Origin: Silicimonas sp.
GTDB lineage: Bacteria > Pseudomonadota > Alphaproteobacteria > Rhodobacterales > Rhodobacteraceae
Direction of reading: 5' to 3'
Assembly (NCBI GenBank): GCA_022819605.1
Contig: JAJEGW010000023.1
Location: 1-45,114 of the forward strand
DNA length: 45,114 bases
Of this stretch, positions 24,756 through 33,718 are shown piece after piece. The position numbers were made by a program, and so were the translations under genes. The notes below the pieces were generated by a model, which did no database searches, was not told where the DNA came from, and saw only the letters and a program-made list of their open reading frames with translations. How positions within the stretch are numbered: the first letter of the stretch is position 1; the number at the start of each line of letters is the position of its first letter.

Positions 24756-27700
24756 ATGCCAGTATCGAACAATGCATATTCGAGACCGAACGGCGCACGG
24801 GAATTCCGGGACATTCAGGACTCGTCAGGGGTCTTGGATGGCTCGCACCTGGACAGCAATTTCAATGACGTTGCGGATGGGATCAACGCGGCATTGGACG
24901 CGGCGAACCCGATCCTGTTCAAAAAGGAAGCATGGGTTCTTTCCGTTGGCAGCGACCCGTCGAATCCGGGTCAGATTGTTTTCGACAAGACCGAATATGA
25001 TGTTGGCACGGAGTCTGCTGACTACCTTGCGGCTGGCGACAGTTTCGCCCTGATCAAGACCATAAAGATCAACGTCAACACATGGCCGACCGTCGATTGG
25101 AGCGCCACGCCGGATTATTCGCTCAAGCGCGAACTCGATCAGGCGATCAAGACCGGCTCGGACGGGATGCTCTTGCTTCAATCCGCCGATGACACGGGCA
25201 CCGGCACGGCGTCTGACAAGCTCGAAGGCGACGAAGAGTCGATCCGCATGCGGATCAACGGCGGCGGTGTCGATGGCGACATTTACACGTTGTACGTCAA
25301 GGATGCCGGTTCGCACGGGATGCTCCAGAGGCGCGACTCGCACCTGTGGAAGCTCAGCTTGCAATGCCAGGGCGCGATCCTGCCGCTTGAGTCGAGCGTG
25401 GAATTGGAAGTCGCGCCGGACAATACCTTTGAATGGGATGTGACCGAGGCACCTTCCGCGCATGTCATGCTTACCGCCGATGCGGAAATGTCCGTCATCG
25501 GCCTGGCGGATGGCGGTCGATATTCGCTGCTCCTGAACGACAGTGACGGGCATGAACTGTCCTTCGCGGCGAACGCGGCAGGTATCGTGCTGCCAGGCGG
25601 TCCTCTCGAAATCAATGGAAGCGCGAATCTGCTTCAGGTCGCTGTTTCTGCCGGGAAGATTCTCTGGAACCTGATCACGGAAACGGGCAAGTCCATCGGA
25701 CAAGGGGAGAGCGGCATCACGACCGCACAAGCGGCGCTGATCGCGCAGGTTCCAACCGCGCTTGCCCTGGCGCGCGACGGTATCCCCGAACTGATCAAGA
25801 ACAGCGACAGCGACGTTTGGGACACGTTGAACCTGAACGAGCGCAACGACCCAAGCCTGATCACCGTGGGCCGCAAGTGGTTTCTCAAGGTCGCCGCCGC
25901 CGAGTCCGAACTCAACGGCAAGGTTATTCGCCGGAATGACGTGGCGTTTGACCACGAGGCGGGCGACCACGGGTTCGACAAATACTATGACGTGATTCTT
26001 GACGGCGATGGAGGATCCGGGGTCGACCAAACGGCGCGGGACGCGGCGGCGGCGGCGCAAGCCACCGCGAACACCGCTGACGACAAGGCGGATACGGCAA
26101 TCGCGGCCGCAGCGAATGCCGATGCCGATGCGGTCGCCGCTCAGGCAACAGCGGATGCTGCGCTTCCCAAGACCGCGAAGGCGGTAAACACGGACATTGA
26201 CGCCATCGACGCCACGGACACGGCCATCAGTACGTCATTGGCAAATCAGTCATCCTTGGACGATGGCGATTACGTGACTGTCCGCAAGTTGGTTCGCGCC
26301 CTGGCGCGTGTGGTCAAGACAGCGAGCACGACGATTCGCGGCATGGTTCTCCTGGCGCGGAATGAGGACGTTGACGCGACGGCGACCGACACGAGTCGCG
26401 TTGTCACCGTTGCTTCCGCCACTCGACTTTTCAACAGGCTCAAGACTGCGCTCCTGCCGAAGTCAGGCGGCACGATGACGGGAAAGATTACCTTGGATGG
26501 TCCGCCCACTGCCGACCTTCACGCCGCCACCAAGGGCTATGTCGATGCAAACTCTGGGGCGGGCGGGCGCTATAGCGCCTACCATGTAAAAATCGCCGAC
26601 TACACCGCGACTCTGGCGGACAATCGGCGAATGATATGGATGGAACTGCCCAACGCGCAGACCTCGAATCTCGACCTGACCTTGCCGAACGCGGGGCTGG
26701 GCGATGCGGGTTTCTATCTGGGCGTGTACAAGCAAAGCCCGTCGAATCATTTCGGCACCATCACCGTCAAGCAGCACAACGGCTCAACGCTGGTCACGCT
26801 GCACACCCAAGGTCAGTTTGTCGAGATCACCTGGGGCGGTGCGTATTGGAACGTCATCGCGGAATACGATCCGGCGAATGCGCCTCTGAGCGATGCCGCC
26901 GTGCTCGACCTCGCTGCCAGCAGTCGGGGCACGGGCGACAGGGGCAAGGCTCTTGGGACCAGCGAGTCAGATGAAGACGCGCTTGCCCTGCTGGAAATCC
27001 CGGCCAACCCCGCCCTTCGCCGGGGCGTCGAGAGCTTCTTGGGAGATGCGACTCTTCGCGTGGTCGAAGAGCTTGGCAAGACCATCATCATCAACCCCGA
27101 AGACACGACGAAAAAAGTCATCACTCTGCCGCCTGTCTTGGTCTCGCACAGCGGCGCGATGCAGCGATTCATAATCCAGACGGGAGCGGGCGAGACCGCC
27201 GATATCCGGGTCCCGAATTCTGGCAGCATTGTGGAGCAGGACGGCACGTCCGTTACGAAGCTGGCATTCAGCGACGAGCACAACGGGCACGTGATTGACC
27301 TGGAGGTGATCGGCGCGGACAAATGGCGTGTCGTCAACCGATTCCCCGACGCGCCGCTCCAGACCTCGGACGCGCGCAAGGAGCGCATCACGTTCGGCGA
27401 TACTGGCCGCGCTGACGCGGACGGAACCAACACGTCGCGTTCCTTCCTGCCCATTCCCACGGATCCGATCAGTGTCATCGCGGGGACCGGCGACCCGGAA
27501 TTCCTGAGCGGCGTAGATGACAATCCAAACAACCCGCATTGGACCGTCGCGGCCAATGTCTATTTGCTCTACTGGACCGGCACGATCAGGACGCGGGAAA
27601 ACAACAATACATTCCGCATCCGACTCCTCAAAGAGTCCAATGACGACTTGCTGACGGAAACGTCATCTACCTTTCTGCGCGGGTCGAGCGCCACCCATCA

Positions 27701-29345
27701 GTTGACCAAGCTAATGGTGCTCCATCTCGATGTCGACACCGATGCGAAATTGACGATTCAGGCCGACAGCGGCGAAGTAAATGCGGACGGAAACAGTTCT
27801 CTAACCTTCGTGCGCCTGACCGGCGATCCCACGAGCGTTGCGGCGATCGAAGCGGACTTGCAGACGCTCGAAAACACGGTCTCTGAACTTCAGAGTGACG
27901 TTTCCAGCAACACAAGCCAGATCCGCGTCGGGGTCGAAAACGCAGAGCGGTTTGCAAGTGATTTGGTCGCTAACCTAGTCTTTGGTGATGCTGGCGGCGT
28001 TACGGAATGGCCGGAAGATTCGCCGCCTGCTGATGACGCTCCGCAGCGCATTTTGGTATCGGAAACCCTTAGCAGCACTTATACAGTTCCGGCAGCGAAT
28101 ACCAAGGAGACAACCGATCAGAATTTGACCATGAACCATGAGCCGGGACTCTATGAATTGACGACCGGTTCAGGCGTCAACCAGATTGAAATTGAGGTTG
28201 GCAAGAGCGCTGCAATCGATGGCGGGTCCGACATTGACTATGGGGCAACGCTGCGCGTTTTCGATTGGCATCAAGACCAAGGATTCCGCCATGTCCCTCC
28301 GGTCGGCAAAGTCTTGCACAGCCCGCTTGGCTCTGGCGTATCCGGTTTCGCAGAACTGACAAACGGCAATACGCACACCACATATGCGATGCTGCTGGAG
28401 GAAAGTCTGTGGCAAGTTTGGACTGCCTTCGGGCAACGCACCTTTTTTGCGCACATGAACCGGACGCAACAGGACGGAACTGCGCTGCACGTCGCTATAG
28501 AAATGGGCGGCAGCAACACCGTTGTCCGCGTTCATGGCGTCAGCTACCGCGTGTTTTCGCCATTCGCAGCGATATCATCAGCCAAACAGCATTTCCTAAA
28601 GCAGGCGTATGAGGACAACCAGGGCGACACGGCAGAGGCCATAGCCGCCCGCAAAGTCGTCGTCTATTTCAACGGCGCTGCGAACGATACAACGACCAGA
28701 TTCTTTCTGGGCAACTCGCTCAAAGGCTACACGCTCATCGAAACGGAATACGGAACAGAGCGTCCGGTATTGTCGCCCTCGGTCCGTCATCTGTCCGCGC
28801 TGAGCAAGACGGACTACAATGGCCTTAGCGTCAAAGACGCAAACACGATTTACGTAGTGGACGGCGTGGGGGTCTACCACGGCAGCACCCTGGTTGCGCA
28901 GCCCAGGCCATCCCGGCCAGTCGTCAAGGATCTCATCGGCACGGTCACAAGCGCCGGAAACACTCTTGCGAGCCGCGCATGGACAATCCCATCCGGACAC
29001 CAGGCATTGATCAAGAACATCGACCGGGCCGGGGCCACATCCGGCACCGACTGGCTGGAAATCCCCGCTGTGAACTACATGCGCTGGGATGAAGGTTACG
29101 ACGGCATTGTGATCGAGTCGGAGCGCACCGGCGCGGCCAGGAACCCGCTCACGTCCGTCAAGATCCCCTTCCATGCGTTCAAGAGACCTGACGACCCGTG
29201 GTCGGGGGGCATGTGGTCGAACCAGGACGATGACAATCACAAGATCGATGCCGTGTGCGAGCAAGCGGGCAGCAAGCTGCGCGTGCGTCTCCACGTCGGG
29301 TCGCATGACAACGCAACTACCCTGAAGGTTTACCTCGTATCATAG
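24756..29345 (+). CDS. Tail fibre protein
   Basis: 1529 residues from ATG 24756 with ggggag upstream. N-terminal head (residues 1-180) probably attaches to the tail. Near residues 420-470 an Ala/Asp-rich coiled-coil (ARDAAAAAQATANTADDKAD) is typical of trimeric fibre shafts. At about 569-600 is the phage fibre motif SGGTMTGKITLDG followed by DLHAATKGYVDA. Later come beta-rich segments, another short coiled-coil (AIEADLQTLENTVSELQSDV) and a large C-terminal domain with VSGFAELTNGNTHTTYAMLL, likely receptor-binding. Two proteins with adhesion-type domains follow, so the three together form the host-recognition apparatus. The largest gene in the window. Confidence 0.88.
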   Translation: MPVSNNAYSRPNGAREFRDIQDSSGVLDGSHLDSNFNDVADGINAALDAANPILFKKEAWVLSVGSDPSNPGQIVFDKTEYDVGTESADYLAAGDSFALIKTIKINVNTWPTVDWSATPDYSLKRELDQAIKTGSDGMLLLQSADDTGTGTASDKLEGDEESIRMRINGGGVDGDIYTLYVKDAGSHGMLQRRDSHLWKLSLQCQGAILPLESSVELEVAPDNTFEWDVTEAPSAHVMLTADAEMSVIGLADGGRYSLLLNDSDGHELSFAANAAGIVLPGGPLEINGSANLLQVAVSAGKILWNLITETGKSIGQGESGITTAQAALIAQVPTALALARDGIPELIKNSDSDVWDTLNLNERNDPSLITVGRKWFLKVAAAESELNGKVIRRNDVAFDHEAGDHGFDKYYDVILDGDGGSGVDQTARDAAAAAQATANTADDKADTAIAAAANADADAVAAQATADAALPKTAKAVNTDIDAIDATDTAISTSLANQSSLDDGDYVTVRKLVRALARVVKTASTTIRGMVLLARNEDVDATATDTSRVVTVASATRLFNRLKTALLPKSGGTMTGKITLDGPPTADLHAATKGYVDANSGAGGRYSAYHVKIADYTATLADNRRMIWMELPNAQTSNLDLTLPNAGLGDAGFYLGVYKQSPSNHFGTITVKQHNGSTLVTLHTQGQFVEITWGGAYWNVIAEYDPANAPLSDAAVLDLAASSRGTGDRGKALGTSESDEDALALLEIPANPALRRGVESFLGDATLRVVEELGKTIIINPEDTTKKVITLPPVLVSHSGAMQRFIIQTGAGETADIRVPNSGSIVEQDGTSVTKLAFSDEHNGHVIDLEVIGADKWRVVNRFPDAPLQTSDARKERITFGDTGRADADGTNTSRSFLPIPTDPISVIAGTGDPEFLSGVDDNPNNPHWTVAANVYLLYWTGTIRTRENNNTFRIRLLKESNDDLLTETSSTFLRGSSATHQLTKLMVLHLDVDTDAKLTIQADSGEVNADGNSSLTFVRLTGDPTSVAAIEADLQTLENTVSELQSDVSSNTSQIRVGVENAERFASDLVANLVFGDAGGVTEWPEDSPPADDAPQRILVSETLSSTYTVPAANTKETTDQNLTMNHEPGLYELTTGSGVNQIEIEVGKSAAIDGGSDIDYGATLRVFDWHQDQGFRHVPPVGKVLHSPLGSGVSGFAELTNGNTHTTYAMLLEESLWQVWTAFGQRTFFAHMNRTQQDGTALHVAIEMGGSNTVVRVHGVSYRVFSPFAAISSAKQHFLKQAYEDNQGDTAEAIAARKVVVYFNGAANDTTTRFFLGNSLKGYTLIETEYGTERPVLSPSVRHLSALSKTDYNGLSVKDANTIYVVDGVGVYHGSTLVAQPRPSRPVVKDLIGTVTSAGNTLASRAWTIPSGHQALIKNIDRAGATSGTDWLEIPAVNYMRWDEGYDGIVIESERTGAARNPLTSVKIPFHAFKRPDDPWSGGMWSNQDDDNHKIDAVCEQAGSKLRVRLHVGSHDNATTLKVYLVS

Positions 29346-29357
29346 AAAGGCAAGAAA

Positions 29358-29888
29358 ATGAGCGAATTCATCAAGATCAGCGCAAGGGCGATCGCCAATC
29401 CTGGCTCAACGCCCTCAAGTTTCGGGTCGCAGCCGACAGATCATTACATCAATGTTAGGGATGTTGTCGAAATCGACAGCCTTGGCAGGCGTGAAGTCGG
29501 ATACGACGAAAATGATCAGAAGAAGTTTGCTGAAATGGTGTGCATTCACCATCGCCTGATCGACATCCATGGCGGGCGTGAAGAAAAGCACCGCGTTTTC
29601 TACGTGGAAGGAACGCTGGACGAATGGGCGGAGACGCTGAACGCGGCGATAGCGGATGCGCATGCCCGCGATGCGCTGGCCGCTCACAATGCCATTCTTG
29701 AAGCGGATCATCCGCACCGCCTGACGGATCGCGGCGAATGGGCCGGTGACGAGACCTATGCGCCGCTCGATTACGTGACGAAGCCAGGCACGACGGAGAC
29801 GTTCCTGTGCACGGCTGAAAACAAGTCTTCGTCTGCCGGGGTTCTGGCGAACACCAGCTTCTGGTGTCCGATTACCTTGCCGGACTGA
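29358..29888 (+). CDS. Small tail-associated protein with possible carbohydrate-binding C-terminus
   Basis: 176 residues; binding site aaagg before ATG. The N-terminal two thirds are mixed (HYINVRDVVEIDSLGRREVG; EKHRVFYVEGTLDEWAETLN). The last about 45 residues, with WAGDETYAPLDYVTKPG and FLCTAENKSSSAG and FWCPI, have the aromatic, Tyr and Cys spacing seen in small chitin/carbohydrate-binding modules of phage tails and bacterial chitinases. Together with its place between fibre and FN3 protein this suggests a receptor-binding accessory. The domain call is tentative. Confidence 0.55.
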   Translation: MSEFIKISARAIANPGSTPSSFGSQPTDHYINVRDVVEIDSLGRREVGYDENDQKKFAEMVCIHHRLIDIHGGREEKHRVFYVEGTLDEWAETLNAAIADAHARDALAAHNAILEADHPHRLTDRGEWAGDETYAPLDYVTKPGTTETFLCTAENKSSSAGVLANTSFWCPITLPD

Positions 29889-29889
29889 G

Positions 29890-32800
29890 ATGGCCGTAAT
29901 ACTGCGAAAACCTGTTGCGCCGCGTCCATCGATGCAACGGCGGCGGTTTCCGCCGACAGTCGGCTTGTCTCTCGTGCCATCATTGACCCAGATCGTCGCG
30001 AACATCTCCACGACAGAGGGAACGTTCACGCGGTGGCGGGCGCGGATCAAGAAGACCGCCGACCCAGATATTGCCGGGTCCTGGAGCGCATGGGCGAACA
30101 AGGCGGCGACGGATGCGAGCCACGCCTTCACAGGCTTGGACACGGGCACTGGATACGACGTTCAGGCCGTGGGCTTCGATCATGAATTCCAAGGGCCATC
30201 GGCAAGCGCATCGGCCATGACTTCCAACGTCGCGCCGCCCGCGCCATCGGTGAGCCTCACGCCCGGCGACACGACGCTGCGGGTGGGCGCATCGGTCCCG
30301 GAAGGAACCGCGCTTACCAAGTGGCAGCGCAGGACGGGCACGGGCGGCAGTTGGACAGACATTGCATCCACAAGCCGGGCCATCACGTTCACGGTCGTTG
30401 GCCTCACGAATGGGACGCGCTACACAATTCAGGTCAGAGCGGTCAACGCGACGGCGACGGGTGCGACGGGTCAGGCGCAAGCATCGCCCGTGGCTCCATC
30501 GACGCCGGGCGCGCCAAGCGTGTCCTTGGTGCCATCCGACACGACCATCGCGATTTCGGCTTCTGCACCTGCCAACACGTCATTCTCCGATTGGCAGTGG
30601 CGAGTGGGCAACGGCTCGTGGCAGACCGTAAGTCACAACAACAGCGCCCTGAACGTCACCGCCAGCGGCCTGACGAATGGCCAGGCATACACTATCTCTG
30701 TTCGCCTCAGACACCGGGGCGCGGTCACGACGGTCAACGGCGCGACTGCATCCGAGACCGCGACTCCCGTCGCGCCCGCGAAGCCTCCCGCGCCTAGCGT
30801 GACGCTGACACCCGGCGACCAGGAAATCGGCGTGCAGGCGTCTGTCGCGTCGTCCGTGACTGTGACAGATTGGCAGTGGAGGGCCGCAACGTCCGGCTCG
30901 TGGACAACGATCAATTCCAGCAGCACGTCGATAACGTTCTCCGTCACCGGGCTGACGAATGGCACGGAAGCCACGATTCAGGTTCGCGCCAGGAACCAGG
31001 GTCCTGTGACGCTTCAGACCGGCGACCATACGCAAAAGAAGGCCACGCCGAAGAGTCCGATTTCTACAGCCGCACCGCCGGCGCCAAGCCTGACGCTCAC
31101 GCCCGGCGATCGGCAGATCGGCATTGCTGCGGCAGTGGCGGGAAGCCCGCGCGTAACGTCTTGGCAATGGCGCGTCGGGTCCGGCGATTGGACCGAAGTT
31201 GCATCAACCTCCGTCACGTTTGCCGCGACGGCGACGGGGTTGGTCAACGGGACCAAGTATTCAATTTCCGTTCGCGCCCTAAACGACGCCGCCTCGGTCG
31301 AAGGCGCGGCCACGACGAAATCCGCGACTCCATTCCTCGGTCTGGGCAAGCCATCATTGTTGGTCTCAGGCGGAAACCGCCGCGTGACGCTCTCAGCTTC
31401 GATTACAGGCACTGTTGGCGCCTGGCAGTATCGGATCGCCACTACCGCCAACGCGCTGTCGGCGGCTTCATGGATGGACGTGTCGCAGGCTTCAGGAACG
31501 TTGTCGTACGTCGTCACCGGACTGAGCGCCGACTCAACGTATTTCGCGCAGGTCCGGGCATCGTTCGGGACGAAATTCTCATCGCCCTCGGATGTGGAGT
31601 CGGCTGACACGCTCGACTCGACGCCTGCGCAACCATCTCTGACGGTGGAACCGGGCGACACGACCGTTAGGTTGATCGCGTCGACCAGCGGCCCAAAGGT
31701 GACCGGGTGGCAGTATAGACTGAACCCGTCTTCGTCCTGGCAAACCGTCTCAGGCGCGTCCGGTTTGTCGTTGCGGCACACGATCACAGGCCTGACCAAT
31801 GACACGACGTATCGCATCGCGGTGCGCGCGATCAACGGCACGGCGGCGTCATCGCCTAGCGTCACGCGGGAAGCAAGGCCGACACCGAAGCTCTTTAGCG
31901 GCTCAGGAACCAACGGCGATCCCTATAGGCTGGCCGTGCCCCTGAGCCGTTTCGTCAATTTCCAGAATCTCTTGGCGCCGACAAACTACTTGAGATCCGC
32001 AACCGAAACGGTTCACGGCATCCAAAATGTCTGCATGGTCATCGAGATTTTGCCGACAGACTATTCCAAATGGATTTTCGATCTGGATTTTGCGAATTTG
32101 GAGCAAGATTTCGACCTGCGGCTATTTGGGCGGATCGGCGGGACATGGACGCAGCTTGATAGCAGCACGACCACGACGGACGATGAAAATGTTGGACGCA
32201 CATTCGATGAGCTTTACGTTGACCGGATCCGGCTTCTTGTCATTCCCGCAGGCGGCTGGGACGTTGGCAATCCGGGCGGCGTGACGACGTGCCGGTTGAA
32301 AATCGGCGAAACCGCGCAAACAGGCAATCGGCAAACAATCAACTTGCCTGCAACTCACTACGGTTTCAATTCGCAGTTTGGGCGCAAGGGATGGGGCAGG
32401 ACAGACGTGATGGCGTCGGCGCTGAACGTGGCGCTGGATGCTGGCTTGCGTGAAAATGCCAACGGAAATTTTGTCGGCGGAGTGCTGTTCGATCCGACCG
32501 ACAATTGGGACGCTGGATTGGGTTTGCAATTCAGCATCCAGAACACGTCTGCAGATTTCCGATCGAAGGGCAGCGTAGACCTTTCGGCGGCGGGGCACCG
32601 CATTCTCGGACGTGTCGGCTACTCCCGTTTTCGGCGAGATCATCAAGGCGTGACTTTTGGCTCTTCAGACGTCGACGTGGCAAGCATGTATTCCGCACTG
32701 CCGAACAGCGGCGGCAGCGGATCCGTGATCCTTCGCGATTACGATCCGTTGCCGCCGCCGCTCGCGACACAGTCGCTCAATCTGCCCGATGGAAATTACG

Positions 32801-33171
32801 GCGCGTCCGTCGTGGCTGGCCAGACGCGCCACTATTGGTCTAGCCTTGGCATTTCTCCGATTGCCGCTTTTGAGTCCACGAACGAACTGGCCACGACAAT
32901 CGAAACCGTCAGCTTCTACAGAACCTCAACATCGGCAGGCCGATATTACTTGCAATTTGGCGGCCCGTCCGGCCAGCAATTCATACTTCCTGATCACACG
33001 TGGGGAACGCTGACCCACGCGGGCGTGGCATATCGGTTCACGCAAAACGACGTGACCGCGATTTCTGGTCAGTACTTGGTTTCATCCGACGCACTGCAAC
33101 CGCTGGCAGCCGCCTTGAGCGGAGCGTCAAACCACGCTGCAACATTGGAATTGCGCAACCAGCCATTCTAG
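29890..33171 (+). CDS. Tail-associated adhesin with seven fibronectin type III domains
   Basis: 1093 residues. Seven FN3-like repeats of about 85-90 residues at roughly 23-112, 116-202, 207-294, 300-387, 397-481, 487-575 and 579-664. Most begin with a PAPSVSLTPGDTTL-type strand, contain a WQWR core tryptophan and end with a GLTNGTxYTIxVRAxN strand. Residues about 670-1093 form a unique beta-rich domain with no recognised family, probably receptor-binding. FN3 domains are common on phage surfaces and give weak, multivalent glycan binding. The ATG starts 1 base after the previous stop. It is the last gene of the structural unit. Confidence 0.82.
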   Translation: MAVILRKPVAPRPSMQRRRFPPTVGLSLVPSLTQIVANISTTEGTFTRWRARIKKTADPDIAGSWSAWANKAATDASHAFTGLDTGTGYDVQAVGFDHEFQGPSASASAMTSNVAPPAPSVSLTPGDTTLRVGASVPEGTALTKWQRRTGTGGSWTDIASTSRAITFTVVGLTNGTRYTIQVRAVNATATGATGQAQASPVAPSTPGAPSVSLVPSDTTIAISASAPANTSFSDWQWRVGNGSWQTVSHNNSALNVTASGLTNGQAYTISVRLRHRGAVTTVNGATASETATPVAPAKPPAPSVTLTPGDQEIGVQASVASSVTVTDWQWRAATSGSWTTINSSSTSITFSVTGLTNGTEATIQVRARNQGPVTLQTGDHTQKKATPKSPISTAAPPAPSLTLTPGDRQIGIAAAVAGSPRVTSWQWRVGSGDWTEVASTSVTFAATATGLVNGTKYSISVRALNDAASVEGAATTKSATPFLGLGKPSLLVSGGNRRVTLSASITGTVGAWQYRIATTANALSAASWMDVSQASGTLSYVVTGLSADSTYFAQVRASFGTKFSSPSDVESADTLDSTPAQPSLTVEPGDTTVRLIASTSGPKVTGWQYRLNPSSSWQTVSGASGLSLRHTITGLTNDTTYRIAVRAINGTAASSPSVTREARPTPKLFSGSGTNGDPYRLAVPLSRFVNFQNLLAPTNYLRSATETVHGIQNVCMVIEILPTDYSKWIFDLDFANLEQDFDLRLFGRIGGTWTQLDSSTTTTDDENVGRTFDELYVDRIRLLVIPAGGWDVGNPGGVTTCRLKIGETAQTGNRQTINLPATHYGFNSQFGRKGWGRTDVMASALNVALDAGLRENANGNFVGGVLFDPTDNWDAGLGLQFSIQNTSADFRSKGSVDLSAAGHRILGRVGYSRFRRDHQGVTFGSSDVDVASMYSALPNSGGSGSVILRDYDPLPPPLATQSLNLPDGNYGASVVAGQTRHYWSSLGISPIAAFESTNELATTIETVSFYRTSTSAGRYYLQFGGPSGQQFILPDHTWGTLTHAGVAYRFTQNDVTAISGQYLVSSDALQPLAAALSGASNHAATLELRNQPF

Positions 33172-33263
33172 TGCGCGACGAGGATCAGGAAATCAGGTCC
33201 CACAAATCGCGCGAGGCCGCGACTCTCACGCTGTCGATGCCCGGCGACACCGCGCTGGGCTAG
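33171..33263 (+). CDS. Possible 30-residue peptide after the FN3 gene
   Basis: A GTG overlaps the FN3 stop by one base (taGTG) and opens a 30-codon frame beginning MRDEDQEIRSHK and ending in MPGDTALG. There is no convincing binding site. It could be a real translationally coupled peptide or a remnant of a longer gene. Low confidence. Confidence 0.25.
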   Translation: MRDEDQEIRSHKSREAATLTLSMPGDTALG

Positions 33264-33520
33264 TCTGGCTCGGTGCGTTTTTCCAGACCTTTTTTCAAAA
33301 GCCCTGGCGTTTTTGAGATAAGGCGTCCGGCTGTCTCAAGTTCGCCCTTCCACTTGTCAACCTCGGTCTTCAGTCCCAAGAGGTCAGTCACGGCCTCCAA
33401 ACTTCTTTGCCGATCCGCAATGTCATTCGTCTCATCTTCAATGATAGCGTGATGCTTGCCGACCACGTAATGAAGCGTGATTTTTGCCGTGATCGACGCT
33501 TGGTCTTCGTCTTCAGTCAT
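33260..33520 (-). CDS. Small protein of unknown function
   Basis: 86 residues from the ATG at 33520 (MTEDEDQASITAK), chosen for its upstream aggaaatgac; the longer frame to 33676 runs through a purine-only tract and is unlikely. Acidic start, beta-like ITLHYVVGKHHAIIEDE, then a helix with LEAVTDLLGLKTEVDKWKGE and a basic end (LLKKGLEKR). No TM helix, so it is not a holin. It is a lone minus-strand gene between convergent fibre genes and the TnpB-like gene. Confidence 0.55.
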   Translation of the reverse strand: MTEDEDQASITAKITLHYVVGKHHAIIEDETNDIADRQRSLEAVTDLLGLKTEVDKWKGELETAGRLISKTPGLLKKGLEKRTEPD

Positions 33521-33584
33521 GTCATTTCCTTGCGCTTCTCGACCTTCGCTATGCCTCGCTCCCATTTCCAGACACATCAACCCA

Positions 33585-33636
33585 CTTTTGTCTCGTTTTT
33601 CTTCTTTTTGCCTCTTTTTTCCTTTTTTCTCTTGTC
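33585..33636 (+). other. A-free pyrimidine tract
   Basis: 52 bases with no A and only four G, with six runs of 4-6 Ts. It lies downstream of the fibre unit and upstream of the TnpB-like gene. It may contribute to transcription termination of the plus-strand unit, but there is no hairpin before it. Confidence 0.4.
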
Positions 33637-33718
33637 GGCTACGCCAAGGCCCGCCTAGCTTGCAGTGCCACATCAATCGCCCCCGCTGTGTCAGGCAGTT
33701 CCGAAAGCGACCGCAAGC

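Noticed and set aside
33260..33520. Holin
   Set aside because: The 86-residue protein has no transmembrane segment.
33521..33676. N-terminal extension of the 86-residue minus-strand gene
   Set aside because: It would be translated from a purine-only tract giving a Lys/Glu repeat, while the internal ATG has a good ribosome site.
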